DNA of 64,000 nt from an uncultured Flaviramulus sp. (GTDB taxonomy: Bacteria > Bacteroidota > Bacteroidia > Flavobacteriales > Flavobacteriaceae), in the NCBI GenBank assembly GCA_947495125.1, contig CANLXL010000002.1, positions 124,001 to 188,000 on the forward strand, read 5' to 3'. The notes below the pieces were generated by a model. It made no database searches and was not told where the DNA came from. It saw only the letters and a list, made by a program, of their open reading frames with translations. Numbering within the stretch: position 1 is the first letter of the stretch; each line of letters starts with the position of its first letter. Shown one piece after another: positions 54,868 to 64,000 of the stretch. The translations under genes were made by a program, and so were the position numbers.

Positions 54868-55803
54868 ATGCAACAAACCACAAATACTATTCTAATGATT
54901 CGTCCTATCAATTTTAGGATGAATGAGCAAACAGCGGTAAATAATTATTACCAAAAGGTTTTAGATAACATGTTACCGGAAACGGTTAATGCAAAAGCAC
55001 AGCAGGAATTTGATGCTTATGTCGATAAGTTAAGAGGTATTGGAGTACATGTCGTGGTAGTTAATGATACTGAAGAGTTTGATACTCCGGATTCTATATT
55101 CCCGAATAATTGGGTGTCTTTTCATGCAAATGGAAATGTAGGCTTATATCCTATGTTTGCTGAAAATAGACGTTTTGAGAGACGTGAAGATGTGTTGATC
55201 CAATTGGAAGATGAAGGGTTTAGGATCAATCAAATAGTTGATTATACAAGTGCCGAAGATGAGCATGTGTTTCTGGAAGGCACAGGGAGTGTATTATTAG
55301 ACCGTATTAATAGAAAAGCTTATTGCGCCTTATCGCCACGCGCCGATGAAGACCTGTTTATAGAGTTCTGTGAAGATTTTGAATTTACGCCTATAGTATT
55401 TAATGCCAATCAAACCGTGGCAGGAAAACGGAAAGCGATTTATCATACCAATGTTATGATGTGTTTAGGAGAAACCTTTGCAGTGATTTGCCTGGATAGT
55501 ATCGATGATAAAAAAGAGCGTAAAAATGTGATTAAGCATTTAAAGGAAGATGGTAAAGAAATTATTGCAATTACCGAGTCTCAGGTAAATAATTTTGCCG
55601 GTAATATGTTGCAAGTAAAAGGTAAAGATGATATGTTGTATTTGGTAATGAGTCAAGCAGCTTATAATGCCTTAACCAAAGCCCAAATTGAAAAATTAGA
55701 AGCGCATACAAAGATTCTTTCCAGTTCTTTAGATACCATTGAGGCCTGCGGTGGTGGTAGTGCGCGTTGTATGATGGCTGAAGTATTTCTACCTAAAACT
55801 TAA
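54868..55803 (+). CDS. ctlX: CtlX-type citrulline/arginine hydrolase (pentein fold)
   Basis: 311 aa from the ATG at 54868, where the family N-terminus MQQTTNTILMIRPINFRMNEQTAVNNYYQ begins. Motifs: DSIFPNNWVSFH, GLYPMFAENRRFERR, FLEGTGSVLLDR (acidic residue), IYHTNVMMCLGE (His), and Cys301 in CGGGSARCMMAEVFLP as the nucleophile. CtlX was described in Francisella as needed for growth on citrulline. Close to argS and the DDAH-like gene, which fits a role in arginine/citrulline turnover. No partner is fused. Confidence 0.88.
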   Translation: MQQTTNTILMIRPINFRMNEQTAVNNYYQKVLDNMLPETVNAKAQQEFDAYVDKLRGIGVHVVVVNDTEEFDTPDSIFPNNWVSFHANGNVGLYPMFAENRRFERREDVLIQLEDEGFRINQIVDYTSAEDEHVFLEGTGSVLLDRINRKAYCALSPRADEDLFIEFCEDFEFTPIVFNANQTVAGKRKAIYHTNVMMCLGETFAVICLDSIDDKKERKNVIKHLKEDGKEIIAITESQVNNFAGNMLQVKGKDDMLYLVMSQAAYNALTKAQIEKLEAHTKILSSSLDTIEACGGGSARCMMAEVFLPKT

Positions 55804-55804
55804 A

Positions 55805-57877
55805 TTAATCACCATTAGGTCTGGACTTTGGAAGTTGTACGTAAAACGTACTACCAACGTTTAATGTGCTTTCAACCCAAATCTTACCGTTATTCAATTC
55901 CACCAGTTCTTTACAAATGGATAATCCCAATCCGGTACCCTTTTCGTTATTGGTACCTGTAGTTGTAAACGTGGCGTTTTTAAATAGTTTTTCTATATTA
56001 TGTTTGGAAATACCAACACCGGTATCTGCAACGCTAATAATGCAACTACCATTACTAATATGGTTTGCAACGGTAATCGTATCACCTTCACTACAGAATT
56101 TTAAAGCATTTGCCAATAAATTCTGAATAACAATTTCAACCATACTTCGGTCTGCATAAGCAAAGTCACGAAGTGAGTGATCCACTAAGGCAATACCTTT
56201 ACTCTCCATACGCTGCTCCACAAGTTTTATTTTTTCTTCAAAAACTTCCTGTACATCAAACAGACTTGGTTTAGCTTCTAAAGAATGCATTTGTGATTTA
56301 GACCAATTTAATAAATTGAATAAAAGCAAAGATGCATTATTTGCATTCTCACTTAGCTCTGGAATTAAGTTGTCAAATTCTTCTCGTGATAAAGACCCGT
56401 CTTTGAGTAAATCTATAAAGCCATTAATAGAGGAAAGCGAGTCTTTTAAGTCATGCGAAACTATGGAAAAAAGTTTATCCTTAACATTAATTACATTTTC
56501 TAAATGCTTTGTTTGTTCAATATAGCCATCATTCTGCAATTCAATTTTCATGTTTTTCTCTTCAAGCTCCTGGGTATACCTTATATTACTATTTCGTTTT
56601 AAATAAATTAAAATTAAAAAGGTAGACACAATAGCCAGAGCACCTAAAAGGATATAAAATATTAATTTAAATTTGGAGTCAATATTGCTATTGTTGTTTG
56701 AAGTAGGGAGGGTATCGGTCGACACCGTGGTTTCGGTAGGTTCTTTGTCGAAATTGGGGTCTAATTCTAAAACAGCTTGAGCTTTTGCTTCATCATTTAA
56801 ATTAATGTCATTTTTACTAAGACTATTTTTTAAATCATAATATTCCCGTTGCCAAACAAAAGCTCTGTCAAACTTGCGTTTTGTGGAATCTAAAGCTTTC
56901 ATCAACTTATAATACCGGAGTAATTCCGATTTATTATCAATGTTTTTCGCAATAGTACCGGCTTCAAGAAGTTGTCTTTCAGCTAAAATTAAGCGATTCT
57001 GTTGTAAGTTTAAATCGCCAAGATTGTTTAATGCGATCAATAAACCGGGTTCATCTTTAGAACGTCTATTAAGATTCAAACCTTGGACTAAATATTTAGA
57101 TGCATTCTGGTAGTCATTAAACTTTAAATATTCGCCTCCTAATTTCGGGAAAACTCGACCGCGAATAGAATCATTATTAACATCAATACCTTCTAAAACT
57201 TTTTCGTAATATTCAATCGCTTTTCTATGCTCTTTTTTAATGGAATAAAGTTCAGCTAACCGCCCGTTGGATTGGTTAACACCATCGTTGTCGTTTAGTT
57301 GCTCTTGAATTTGAAGCGCTTTTAAATTAAACGCAATGGCCTTATCGAATGCTTTAATATTATAATAGGCATCAGCTAAATTACTATAAGCTAAACGCAA
57401 TTCGTTTTTAAGACCTTGACTTTCCAACACTTCAATCGCTGATAACAAATATTGTAAACCCTTAGCATAATTACCACGTTTAATTTCGATTAGACCTATA
57501 CTGTTATTCACCTTTGCAATGCCAAGTGTATCGTTTAATTTTTGAAATAAGGTTTTGGATTTTGTGTAACCGCTAATCGCATTTATGTAATCGTCTTTCT
57601 TTGCGTAAACCAAAGCTTTGAAATACGCAACTTCGGCGATACCTCTCCTGTAGTTTAAATTCATAGAAAGCTTTTCACTTTCAATAATATACTTTAAGGC
57701 TCTATCGTAATCCTCTATCGTATATAAGGCTTTAATAAGTTTTAAAGAAGTTTCAACCTTTAAGGTATCTTGTTTTTGATAAGCCAACTGTATGAAAAGA
57801 CTATCTAATTCTTTGGTTTGCGCATAACCGAAGAATGTCGATAAAAAGATAATTGTTAAGGTAATTATTTTCCTCAT
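55805..57877 (-). CDS. TPR-containing sensor histidine kinase
   Basis: 690 aa. Signal peptide (1-19), six or more TPR motifs (about 40-310) in the periplasm, a Thr/Ser/Asn linker, one membrane helix (404-427), a coiled coil (430-465), HisKA with His475 in LFSIVSHDLKDSLSS, then the ATPase with NLLANALKFCSEGD, DTGVGIS and GTGLGLSICKEL. No receiver domain. This is the usual architecture of Bacteroidota kinases of unknown signal; its response regulator is not next to it. It is convergent with ctlX (1-nt gap). Confidence 0.92.
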   Translation of the reverse strand: MRKIITLTIIFLSTFFGYAQTKELDSLFIQLAYQKQDTLKVETSLKLIKALYTIEDYDRALKYIIESEKLSMNLNYRRGIAEVAYFKALVYAKKDDYINAISGYTKSKTLFQKLNDTLGIAKVNNSIGLIEIKRGNYAKGLQYLLSAIEVLESQGLKNELRLAYSNLADAYYNIKAFDKAIAFNLKALQIQEQLNDNDGVNQSNGRLAELYSIKKEHRKAIEYYEKVLEGIDVNNDSIRGRVFPKLGGEYLKFNDYQNASKYLVQGLNLNRRSKDEPGLLIALNNLGDLNLQQNRLILAERQLLEAGTIAKNIDNKSELLRYYKLMKALDSTKRKFDRAFVWQREYYDLKNSLSKNDINLNDEAKAQAVLELDPNFDKEPTETTVSTDTLPTSNNNSNIDSKFKLIFYILLGALAIVSTFLILIYLKRNSNIRYTQELEEKNMKIELQNDGYIEQTKHLENVINVKDKLFSIVSHDLKDSLSSINGFIDLLKDGSLSREEFDNLIPELSENANNASLLLFNLLNWSKSQMHSLEAKPSLFDVQEVFEEKIKLVEQRMESKGIALVDHSLRDFAYADRSMVEIVIQNLLANALKFCSEGDTITVANHISNGSCIISVADTGVGISKHNIEKLFKNATFTTTGTNNEKGTGLGLSICKELVELNNGKIWVESTLNVGSTFYVQLPKSRPNGD

Positions 57878-58339
57878 ACAGTATAAATTAGACTACTTTG
57901 TAAAGCATATAATATAAAGATGCTTTATTTGAGGGAATAAAGATTACTCTACTGGGTTGCAATATATTTGTTAGTTTATAATTATTTCCGACGATCGGAT
58001 ATTAATAGCTTTACTAAACAAAAGTTGAAAAAAGACCTATTAAAAGCTAATTTCTGCGTTTTACTACCAAAAAATTAGATAAAAGACATCGAGTTTTTTT
58101 TCAAAAAATCGACGAATAGATTAACGGCAAATATCATGGAATAAGTACACTTTTATCGACGAACGGTAAATGGTTTCAGTTTTTATTCTGAAATCCTGTA
58201 ACTAATTGTTTATTAGATGGTTATTTTTTTCTTGAATTACGAACTAAAAGACCTTTTTCTTCTGCTTTTTATAATTAATTTTTACAATGATGCTTTAATA
58301 AAAGTTTTATCTTTGCTCACTTAAAAAAAGTAACTATTA
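57878..58339. other. 462-nt gap without a gene, between a histidine kinase and argS
   Basis: Divergent intergenic region, strongly AT-rich. It holds the argS -7 box near its right end and a TATATTTG (57963-57970) that fits the -7 consensus without a -33 partner. Two ATCGACGAA copies occur near 58110 and 58158. I see no ORF, tRNA or clear terminator. Confidence 0.5.
58308..58315 (+). promoter_or_regulatory. Possible -7 box of argS
   Basis: TATCTTTG matches TAnnTTTG and lies 24 nt before the argS ATG. No -33 TTTG at 19-20 nt upstream. Confidence 0.5.
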
Positions 58340-60115
58340 ATGAACCTTCAACAATCCTTATCGAATCATGTAAAGCAAGCCGTTTTTGCAATCCATAATA
58401 TTCAAATTAATACTGTCGAATTTCAGGCAACAAGAAAGGAATTTGAAGGAGATATTACGGTTGTCATTTTTCCTATGCTCCGTTTTATTAAAGGAAATCC
58501 GGTTCAAATTGGAACGGGTATTGGAGACTATTTGGTAGAACATGTTGAAGATGTTAAAGCATTCAATGTCGTAAAGGGATTCTTAAATATTGAAATAAGT
58601 GATAGTTATTATACCAATTTTTTTAACGATATTATTAATAATGACATCTATGGTTTTGTGTCCCCTGAGGCTAATGCTAAGGCCATAATGGTAGAATACT
58701 CGTCTCCAAATACCAATAAACCTTTGCATTTGGGCCATGTTAGAAATAATCTTTTAGGTTATAGTGTTGCTGAAATTTTAAAGGCGTCCGGAAAAAAAGT
58801 TTACAAGACCCAAATTATAAACGACAGAGGTATTCATATTTGTAAAAGTATGTTGGCCTGGAAGAAATTTGGACACGGCGAAACTCCGGAAAGCACCGGT
58901 TTGAAGGGTGATAAACTGGTTGGGAATTATTATGTAAAATTTGATCAGGAATATAAAAAGGAAATTCAAGATTTAATTTCTAGAGGAAAAACCGAGGAAG
59001 ACGCGAAAAAGCAAGCACCAATTTTAATTGAAGCCCAAAACATGCTTCAGCAATGGGAAGCCGGAGATGAAGACGTTGTAACACTCTGGAAAACTATGAA
59101 TGGTTGGGTATATGACGGTTTTGATGAGACTTACAAGAATTTGGGTGTCGATTTTGATACCTTGTATTATGAAAGTAATACTTATCTATTAGGGAAAGAG
59201 TTTGTTACCGAAGGTTTAAAATCCGGCGTTTTTTATAAAGAAGACGATGGTTCGGTTTGGTGTGATTTAACTGAAGACGGACTCGATAAAAAGATTGTAC
59301 AACGTGCCGATGGTACGGCCGTCTATATGACTCAGGATATCGGAACCGCGATTCAACGAATCAAAGATTTTCCGGATGTTGATGGGATGGTTTACACCGT
59401 AGGTAATGAACAGGATTATCATTTTCAGGTATTGTTTTTAATCCTTAAAAAACTTGGTTTTGATTGGGCTCAGAATTTGTACCATTTAAGTTATGGTATG
59501 GTGGATTTACCCAGCGGAAAAATGAAAAGTAGAGAAGGTACTGTCGTTGATGCCGATGATTTAATTGATAATATGACCAGAACAGCCGAAGAGATCTCTG
59601 AAGAATTAGGAAAATTAGAGGGCTATTCCAATGAAGAGAAGCAAACACTATATAAAACCATTGGCTTAGGTGCTTTAAAATACTATATTTTAAAAGTAGA
59701 TCCTAAAAAGCGGATTTTGTTTGACCCAAAAGAATCTATTGATTTTCAAGGTAATACCGGGCCATTTATTCAATATACTTATGCCAGAATTCAGTCTATT
59801 TTAAGAAAGGCAGATTTTGATTGGTCTGAAAGCGTTGAAGTTTCTTTACACCCAAAAGAAAAAGAACTTATAAAACAATTGCTATTATTTCCTGAAGTAA
59901 TTCAAAATGCGGCATCGCAACATAGTCCTGCTTTGATTGCTAATTATACTTATGACCTGGTTAAATTATATAATTCCTTTTTTCAAAATGTATCTATTTT
60001 GGGTGCGGATAATCTTAATGAAAAAACATTTAGAGTACAGCTCTCCAATAAAGTAGCCTTAACCATTAAAAATGCATTTAGTGTTTTGGGCATACAGGTG
60101 CCGGAAAGAATGTAG
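58340..60115 (+). CDS. argS: Arginyl-tRNA synthetase
   Basis: 591 aa, class I. An N-terminal Arg-tRNA synthetase domain (about 1-105) precedes the catalytic core with HLGH (130-133, in NTNKPLHLGHVRNN) and a KMSK-like GKMKSREG (about 393-400). The anticodon-binding DALR domain at the C-terminus (QYTYARIQSILRKADF, LIANYTYDLVKLYNSFFQNV) is complete. Charges tRNA-Arg. Confidence 0.97.
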   Translation: MNLQQSLSNHVKQAVFAIHNIQINTVEFQATRKEFEGDITVVIFPMLRFIKGNPVQIGTGIGDYLVEHVEDVKAFNVVKGFLNIEISDSYYTNFFNDIINNDIYGFVSPEANAKAIMVEYSSPNTNKPLHLGHVRNNLLGYSVAEILKASGKKVYKTQIINDRGIHICKSMLAWKKFGHGETPESTGLKGDKLVGNYYVKFDQEYKKEIQDLISRGKTEEDAKKQAPILIEAQNMLQQWEAGDEDVVTLWKTMNGWVYDGFDETYKNLGVDFDTLYYESNTYLLGKEFVTEGLKSGVFYKEDDGSVWCDLTEDGLDKKIVQRADGTAVYMTQDIGTAIQRIKDFPDVDGMVYTVGNEQDYHFQVLFLILKKLGFDWAQNLYHLSYGMVDLPSGKMKSREGTVVDADDLIDNMTRTAEEISEELGKLEGYSNEEKQTLYKTIGLGALKYYILKVDPKKRILFDPKESIDFQGNTGPFIQYTYARIQSILRKADFDWSESVEVSLHPKEKELIKQLLLFPEVIQNAASQHSPALIANYTYDLVKLYNSFFQNVSILGADNLNEKTFRVQLSNKVALTIKNAFSVLGIQVPERM

Positions 60116-60205
60116 TTTTAAGTTTTTCCAATGTAACTCTTAACTTATTTTTTAGATTTATAAAAATGGAATAACTGTATATTTACATAATTTTTAAAGT
60201 ATACT

Positions 60206-61798
60206 ATGCAGCAAGACTTTGTTTCGTTTCAAGATACCGGATATTTTTCGCAATTAATTTGTAATTACCTAGCTGAAAATAAAGAGGTAGAGCAATTTTA
60301 TAATCGTTTTCCTAACATAGAAAATTTTAAAAAACAGATCGAAGAAAAGAGCTTGTCTGTTCAATTGCAGTCAAGAACTATTTTGGTTGAAACTTTGAAA
60401 GATCAATATCATGAGACCAAAGCTTCTGAAGCGACATTGCATAATATTGACTTACTGGGAGCACATAATACATTTACAATAACTACAGGGCATCAGTTAA
60501 ATTTATTCACTGGACCACTTTATTTTTTATATAAAATAATTTCAGCAATTAACCTTTCCAAAGCTTTAAAAGAGGAATATTCAGATTATAATTTTGTACC
60601 GGTCTATTGGATGGCAACAGAGGACCATGATTTTGATGAAATTAATTATTTCAATTTTAAAGGGAAGAAAGTACAGTGGAACCGTAACTCTGGTGGTGCG
60701 GTTGGGGAATTATCGAATGACGGGCTGGAAAAAATATGTGATTTGTTTTCTGAGGAATTAGGGAGCAGCAACAATGCAAAGTACTTAAAATCACTTTTCA
60801 AGAGTGCCTATTTAGAACATGATAATTTAACCGACGCTACACGTTTTTTAGCAAACGAATTATTTGCTGCTTACGGATTGGTTATTATAGATGCCAACGA
60901 TTCAGATTTGAAAAAACAATTTATACCCTTTATGAAGGAAGAATTGCTAAATCAAACCGCTTTCAAGTCGGTTTCTGAAACAAATAAAGAACTTTCAAAA
61001 GCTTATAATATCCAAGTAAACCCTCGTGAGATTAACCTGTTCTATTTAAAAAACGATTTAAGAGAGCGTATCATTTTCGATGATGATCTTTATAAAGTGA
61101 ATAACACAGATATTCAATTTAGCAAGAGTGAGATACAAAAAGAACTCGCTGAGTTCCCTCAAAGATTTTCTCCAAATGTCATTATGCGTCCCTTATATCA
61201 AGAAGTTATTCTGCCTAATCTTTGTTATATTGGCGGTGGTGGCGAATTGGCTTATTGGTTTCAATTAAAAGGTTTTTTTAATACGGTTAATGTTCCGTTC
61301 CCTATACTGTTATTACGTAATTCGGTCTTAATTCAAACCGAGAGTCAGTCTAAAAAGCTTCAGAAATTAGACATTTCAAAAGAAGATATTTTTTTAAAAC
61401 GGGATGCGTTTATCAATAAAAAGGTAAGAGAAGTTTCTAATATAGATATCGATTTTTCAGAACAAAAAAATCATTTAAAGAAACAGTTTGAATCATTATT
61501 TTCTTTAGCCAAACAAACCGATAAATCGTTTTTAGGAGCGGTTGAAGCGCAAGAAAAAAGGCAATTGAAAGGTCTTGATAAGTTAGAAAAACGCCTATTA
61601 AAAGCCCAAAAGAAAGTACTGTCGGACCAGGTGTCCAGAATGACAGAACTTCAAAATGAATTGTTTCCCAATAGTAGTTTACAGGAGCGCAATACTAACT
61701 TCTCTGAGTTTTATTTGGAATATGGCGATCAATTAATACCCAACCTTATTGAAAGTTTAAACCCTTTAAAAGGAGAATTTTCAATTCTAACTTTTTAA
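60206..61798 (+). CDS. bshC: Bacillithiol biosynthesis cysteine-adding enzyme BshC
   Basis: 530 aa, the usual length. Recognisable family phrases are TITTGHQLNLFTGPLYFLYKIISAINLSKAL, FVPVYWMATEDHDFDEINYF, the central MRPLYQEVILPNLCYIGGGGELAYWFQLKGFF, and a long coiled coil (about 390-490). BshC is the proposed last enzyme of bacillithiol synthesis, adding cysteine to GlcN-malate. bshA and bshB are not in the window. It follows argS by 90 nt. Confidence 0.93.
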   Translation: MQQDFVSFQDTGYFSQLICNYLAENKEVEQFYNRFPNIENFKKQIEEKSLSVQLQSRTILVETLKDQYHETKASEATLHNIDLLGAHNTFTITTGHQLNLFTGPLYFLYKIISAINLSKALKEEYSDYNFVPVYWMATEDHDFDEINYFNFKGKKVQWNRNSGGAVGELSNDGLEKICDLFSEELGSSNNAKYLKSLFKSAYLEHDNLTDATRFLANELFAAYGLVIIDANDSDLKKQFIPFMKEELLNQTAFKSVSETNKELSKAYNIQVNPREINLFYLKNDLRERIIFDDDLYKVNNTDIQFSKSEIQKELAEFPQRFSPNVIMRPLYQEVILPNLCYIGGGGELAYWFQLKGFFNTVNVPFPILLLRNSVLIQTESQSKKLQKLDISKEDIFLKRDAFINKKVREVSNIDIDFSEQKNHLKKQFESLFSLAKQTDKSFLGAVEAQEKRQLKGLDKLEKRLLKAQKKVLSDQVSRMTELQNELFPNSSLQERNTNFSEFYLEYGDQLIPNLIESLNPLKGEFSILTF

Positions 61799-62127
61799 GC
61801 GTTTAGTAATTTAAAAGAATAGCGCGAAGTACTTTTAAACGTTGTGTTTATAAGAAGTCTGTCAAGCGTATAACCCTTGTTCGCATTGTCAGGTAAACTA
61901 TTTAAACCTTCAATAAACCATCGACCTCTTTACTATTTAGGGTTATAGAAAAACAAGTATAAGGGGTAATAAAAAAGGCGTTTTTTCATCCTGGCTGATT
62001 GGCATCCAATAAAAATACCTGTTTCCAGATTTCAAATTTAATTAGGTCTAATAATTATGTTTTAGGATGTTTATTACATTAGTTAAGATTAAATTTGCAG
62101 TCTTCATAATTGATTAAAATCTTTTAT
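61799..62127. other. 329-nt gap without a gene, with a distant inverted repeat
   Basis: Between bshC and the decarboxylase. TATAACCCT (61869-61877) and AGGGTTATA (61939-61947) are perfect complements, 61 nt apart, and AGGTAAACTATTTAAACCT between them is nearly self-complementary. The decarboxylase promoter box lies at 62090. No ORF or T-run. A small RNA or decayed repeat is possible. Confidence 0.45.
62090..62097 (+). promoter_or_regulatory. Possible -7 box of the decarboxylase gene
   Basis: TAAATTTG matches TAnnTTTG, 30 nt before the ATG at 62128. No clear -33 element. Confidence 0.45.
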
Positions 62128-63498
62128 ATGCATAAAATAGATATTGATTTAGTTGAAATGACCATGGATGTCATGAAATATACTATTGACAGAGTATCGG
62201 CAACTAAACGTAAAATTGGAAAACCTAAAAAGGCAGAAGAGCTGAAGGCCTTAGTAGGAGAAACCATTACCAATGAAGGTATAGGAGGAGAATACGCGTT
62301 TAAATTATGGCGAAAATATTTATCTAAAGCCAATGTCCCTGTAGATCACCCCAGGCATTTGGCTTTTGTACCTGCATCACCGACCCGAGCGGCAATAATG
62401 TTCGATTTGATCACATCGGCGTCAAGTATTCATGGGGCTTATTGGATGGAAGGGGCCGGTGGAATTTTTTGCGAAAATGAAGCCATGAAATGGATCGTAT
62501 CATTAACGGGTTTACCTGAAGGTGCGTTTGGTGTATTTACCAGTGGTGGAACCGCAGCGAACTTATCCGGCATCGTGACGGCTCGGGAACATTGGAGGGA
62601 ACAGGACGAGTTTAAAGGCGAAAAAGGATTAATAATCACATCCGTTGGTGCGCATTCTTCCATAAAAGCTATGGCTAAAGTTGCGGATGTAGATATTTTA
62701 TTGGTAGATACAGAAGATGTTATGTCGGGTGCGGAGCTTCAGAAAACTGTTAATGGTTTAACGCCTCATCAGCGTAAACGTCTATTTGCTGTTGTTGGCA
62801 CGGGAGGAACAACCAACGCTGGTATTATAGATGACTTAGGTGGAATCGCTAATGTTTGTGAAAAAGAAAATTTATGGTTTCATGTGGATGCCGCTTATGG
62901 AGGAGGTGCTTTAGCGGCAGACTCCGTCAGGCATTTATTTAATGGTATTGAGCGTGCCGATAGTATCACAATAGATCCACATAAATGGATGTTTTCGCCT
63001 TACGATTGTGGTGCAATACTTTATAAAAAACCTGAACTGGCTAAAAAAGCCCACTCACAGCAAGGGTCTTATTTAGACATTTTCAAAGATGAAGGGGCTC
63101 ATGGATTTAATCCTACCGATTACCAAATACAATTAACCCGAAGAGTACGAGGTTTGCCGTTATGGTTTTCGTTGGCAACTCATGGTATTGATAAATATAA
63201 AGAAGCCGTTGAGCGCGGATTGGAGTTAGCACAGATTGCCGGACGATTAATTGGGGAAAATCCCAACGTGGAGTTGGTTCGAGAACCAAGTTTGTCTTGC
63301 GTATTGTATAGGCGAATTGGATGGAAACCTGAAGATTATACCCATTGGACTTACGAAAATCATAAAAATGGCTTTGCCTTAGTAACACCGACCAAATGGA
63401 AAACAGGCGATGCTTTTGAAACTGTTTCTCGATTCTGTTTTATTAACCCCGATACCACGGAAGATGATATTAAAACCATTTTAGAGTCTATGGCGTAA
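62128..63498 (+). CDS. PLP-dependent amino acid decarboxylase (group II, glutamate/aromatic type)
   Basis: 456 aa from the ATG at 62128 (a TTG at 62110 would add six residues). PLP-site residues: GGTAANLSG (140-148), His176 in GAHSSIK that stacks on the cofactor, Asp254 in FHVDAAYGG, and the Schiff-base Lys286 in IDPHKWMFSPYDCGA. This places it in the group II family (glutamate, aromatic amino acid, tyrosine or diaminobutyrate decarboxylases). The substrate cannot be set by eye. Its end overlaps the convergent gene by 11 nt. Confidence 0.9.
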   Translation: MHKIDIDLVEMTMDVMKYTIDRVSATKRKIGKPKKAEELKALVGETITNEGIGGEYAFKLWRKYLSKANVPVDHPRHLAFVPASPTRAAIMFDLITSASSIHGAYWMEGAGGIFCENEAMKWIVSLTGLPEGAFGVFTSGGTAANLSGIVTAREHWREQDEFKGEKGLIITSVGAHSSIKAMAKVADVDILLVDTEDVMSGAELQKTVNGLTPHQRKRLFAVVGTGGTTNAGIIDDLGGIANVCEKENLWFHVDAAYGGGALAADSVRHLFNGIERADSITIDPHKWMFSPYDCGAILYKKPELAKKAHSQQGSYLDIFKDEGAHGFNPTDYQIQLTRRVRGLPLWFSLATHGIDKYKEAVERGLELAQIAGRLIGENPNVELVREPSLSCVLYRRIGWKPEDYTHWTYENHKNGFALVTPTKWKTGDAFETVSRFCFINPDTTEDDIKTILESMA

Positions 63499-63976
63499 AC
63501 TCAATTTTTAATTCTTCGTCATCAGAGAGCAATAACCATTTATTGTACAGATCGTGGTAAGTGTTTCTTATAACCTTTAGAGTTTCAGCATTTAAATTCC
63601 TTGGAAAAGGAAGGTTGTTATGGGTTAAAATGTCTTTGAGTTCTTCTATAAAGTTGGAATTAAAACCACTATTCAGGAACTCTACTTCTAAAAGGTTTAC
63701 AATATGTTCGGTAATAATGGCGTCTTGATGTAGGTTTTCAGGATGTACGGCAAAAGGGCGTTTGTTTTTAGGAAGTTCAAAATCACTTATCTGATAACCT
63801 TCATTAATGATACCATAAAAAGCGTTGCTGAAGTTTAAAGTAGATTCAACCGCAAAGTGGGCCAAATCATGAGTTTCTAAACCTCTATGGAGTTTTGACC
63901 ATGTCACACTCCCATCATTTCTTACGATGGTTAAAATGCTGGGTTTTGCGAATTGCTTTTTTAAAGTAATAAGCAT
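63488..63976 (-). CDS. Conserved-looking protein of unknown function
   Basis: 162 aa from the ATG at 63976 (a TTG at 63982 is the longer choice). No signal peptide or membrane segment. Features: WSKLHRGLETHDLAHFAVESTLNFSNAFYGIINEGYQISDFELP, with two His in a THDLAHFAVE helix that could bind metal, and an acidic C-terminus (LLLSDDEELKIEF). I do not recognise the family. Its 3' end overlaps the decarboxylase gene by 11 nt on the opposite strand. Confidence 0.68.
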   Translation of the reverse strand: MLITLKKQFAKPSILTIVRNDGSVTWSKLHRGLETHDLAHFAVESTLNFSNAFYGIINEGYQISDFELPKNKRPFAVHPENLHQDAIITEHIVNLLEVEFLNSGFNSNFIEELKDILTHNNLPFPRNLNAETLKVIRNTYHDLYNKWLLLSDDEELKIEFTP

Positions 63977-64000
63977 CGACAAATTGTTAAAAAGATCAAT

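Noticed and set aside
57878-58339. tRNA or T-box leader upstream of argS
   Set aside because: No cloverleaf arms, no T-loop sequence and no specifier or antiterminator bulge could be found by reading.

Overview
The window is a chromosomal segment of a member of the Bacteroidota, almost certainly a marine-type Flavobacteriaceae. The evidence is low GC; a SusC/SusD pair; a type IX secretion (T9SS) type B sorting domain; sulfatases; TAnnTTTG promoter boxes; DUF5723 and CtlX family genes; BshC; and a ribosomal gene order with no map gene between secY and infA. No tRNA, rRNA, CRISPR array, insertion sequence or prophage was seen.

Layout. (1) 1-4.0 kb, minus strand: the end of a polysaccharide-degradation block, with a lipoprotein glycosidase of beta-propeller type cut by the left edge and two formylglycine sulfatases. 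(2) 4.1-16.5 kb: mixed single genes and short operons, namely a PaiB-like FMN protein, a FIST sensor overlapping a soluble hybrid histidine kinase, radC, a polysaccharide-deacetylase-like protein with a YjjG-type phosphatase, a three-gene envelope operon (lipoprotein, DUF5723 protein, coiled-coil protein), rarA, a rhomboid protease and rlmB. (3) 16.7-28.1 kb: cell-surface genes, namely a large T9SS substrate, an esterase lipoprotein, a DUF3179 lipoprotein, a SusD/SusC pair with its own terminator, and a BamA/TamA-like barrel protein. (4) 28.4-45.9 kb: the str, S10, spc and alpha ribosomal clusters in one run, rpsL to rplQ, with fusA, secY, infA and rpoA. Two genes absent from a length-filtered ORF list, rpmD and rpmJ, are present. 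(5) 46-51.6 kb: carA, eno, gltA and an amidinotransferase-like hydrolase. (6) 51.7-54.6 kb, minus strand: a lipoprotein with a C-terminal toxin-like domain followed by two small genes that look like immunity genes. (7) 54.8-64 kb: ctlX, a TPR histidine kinase, argS, bshC, a PLP-dependent decarboxylase and an unrecognised protein.

How the parts fit. The left block and the SusCD pair suggest growth on sulfated algal polysaccharide or a similar glycan. The ribosomal run is normal in gene content, but hairpins with T-runs cut it after rpsJ and after rpsK, so it is probably several transcription units. Four of its longer spacers carry short tandem repeats with a strict 7-bp period, different in sequence in each spacer. 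Genes for arginine or carbamoyl metabolism (carA, the DDAH-like enzyme, ctlX, argS) lie near one another, and the toxin cassette sits between two of them.

The points most worth checking are the heptamer spacers, the toxin/immunity cassette, the 20-bp ATTCC...GGAAT hairpin seen three times, the rpsJ-rplC terminator with a possible antiterminator, and two genes whose promoter box lies only 4 nt before the ATG.
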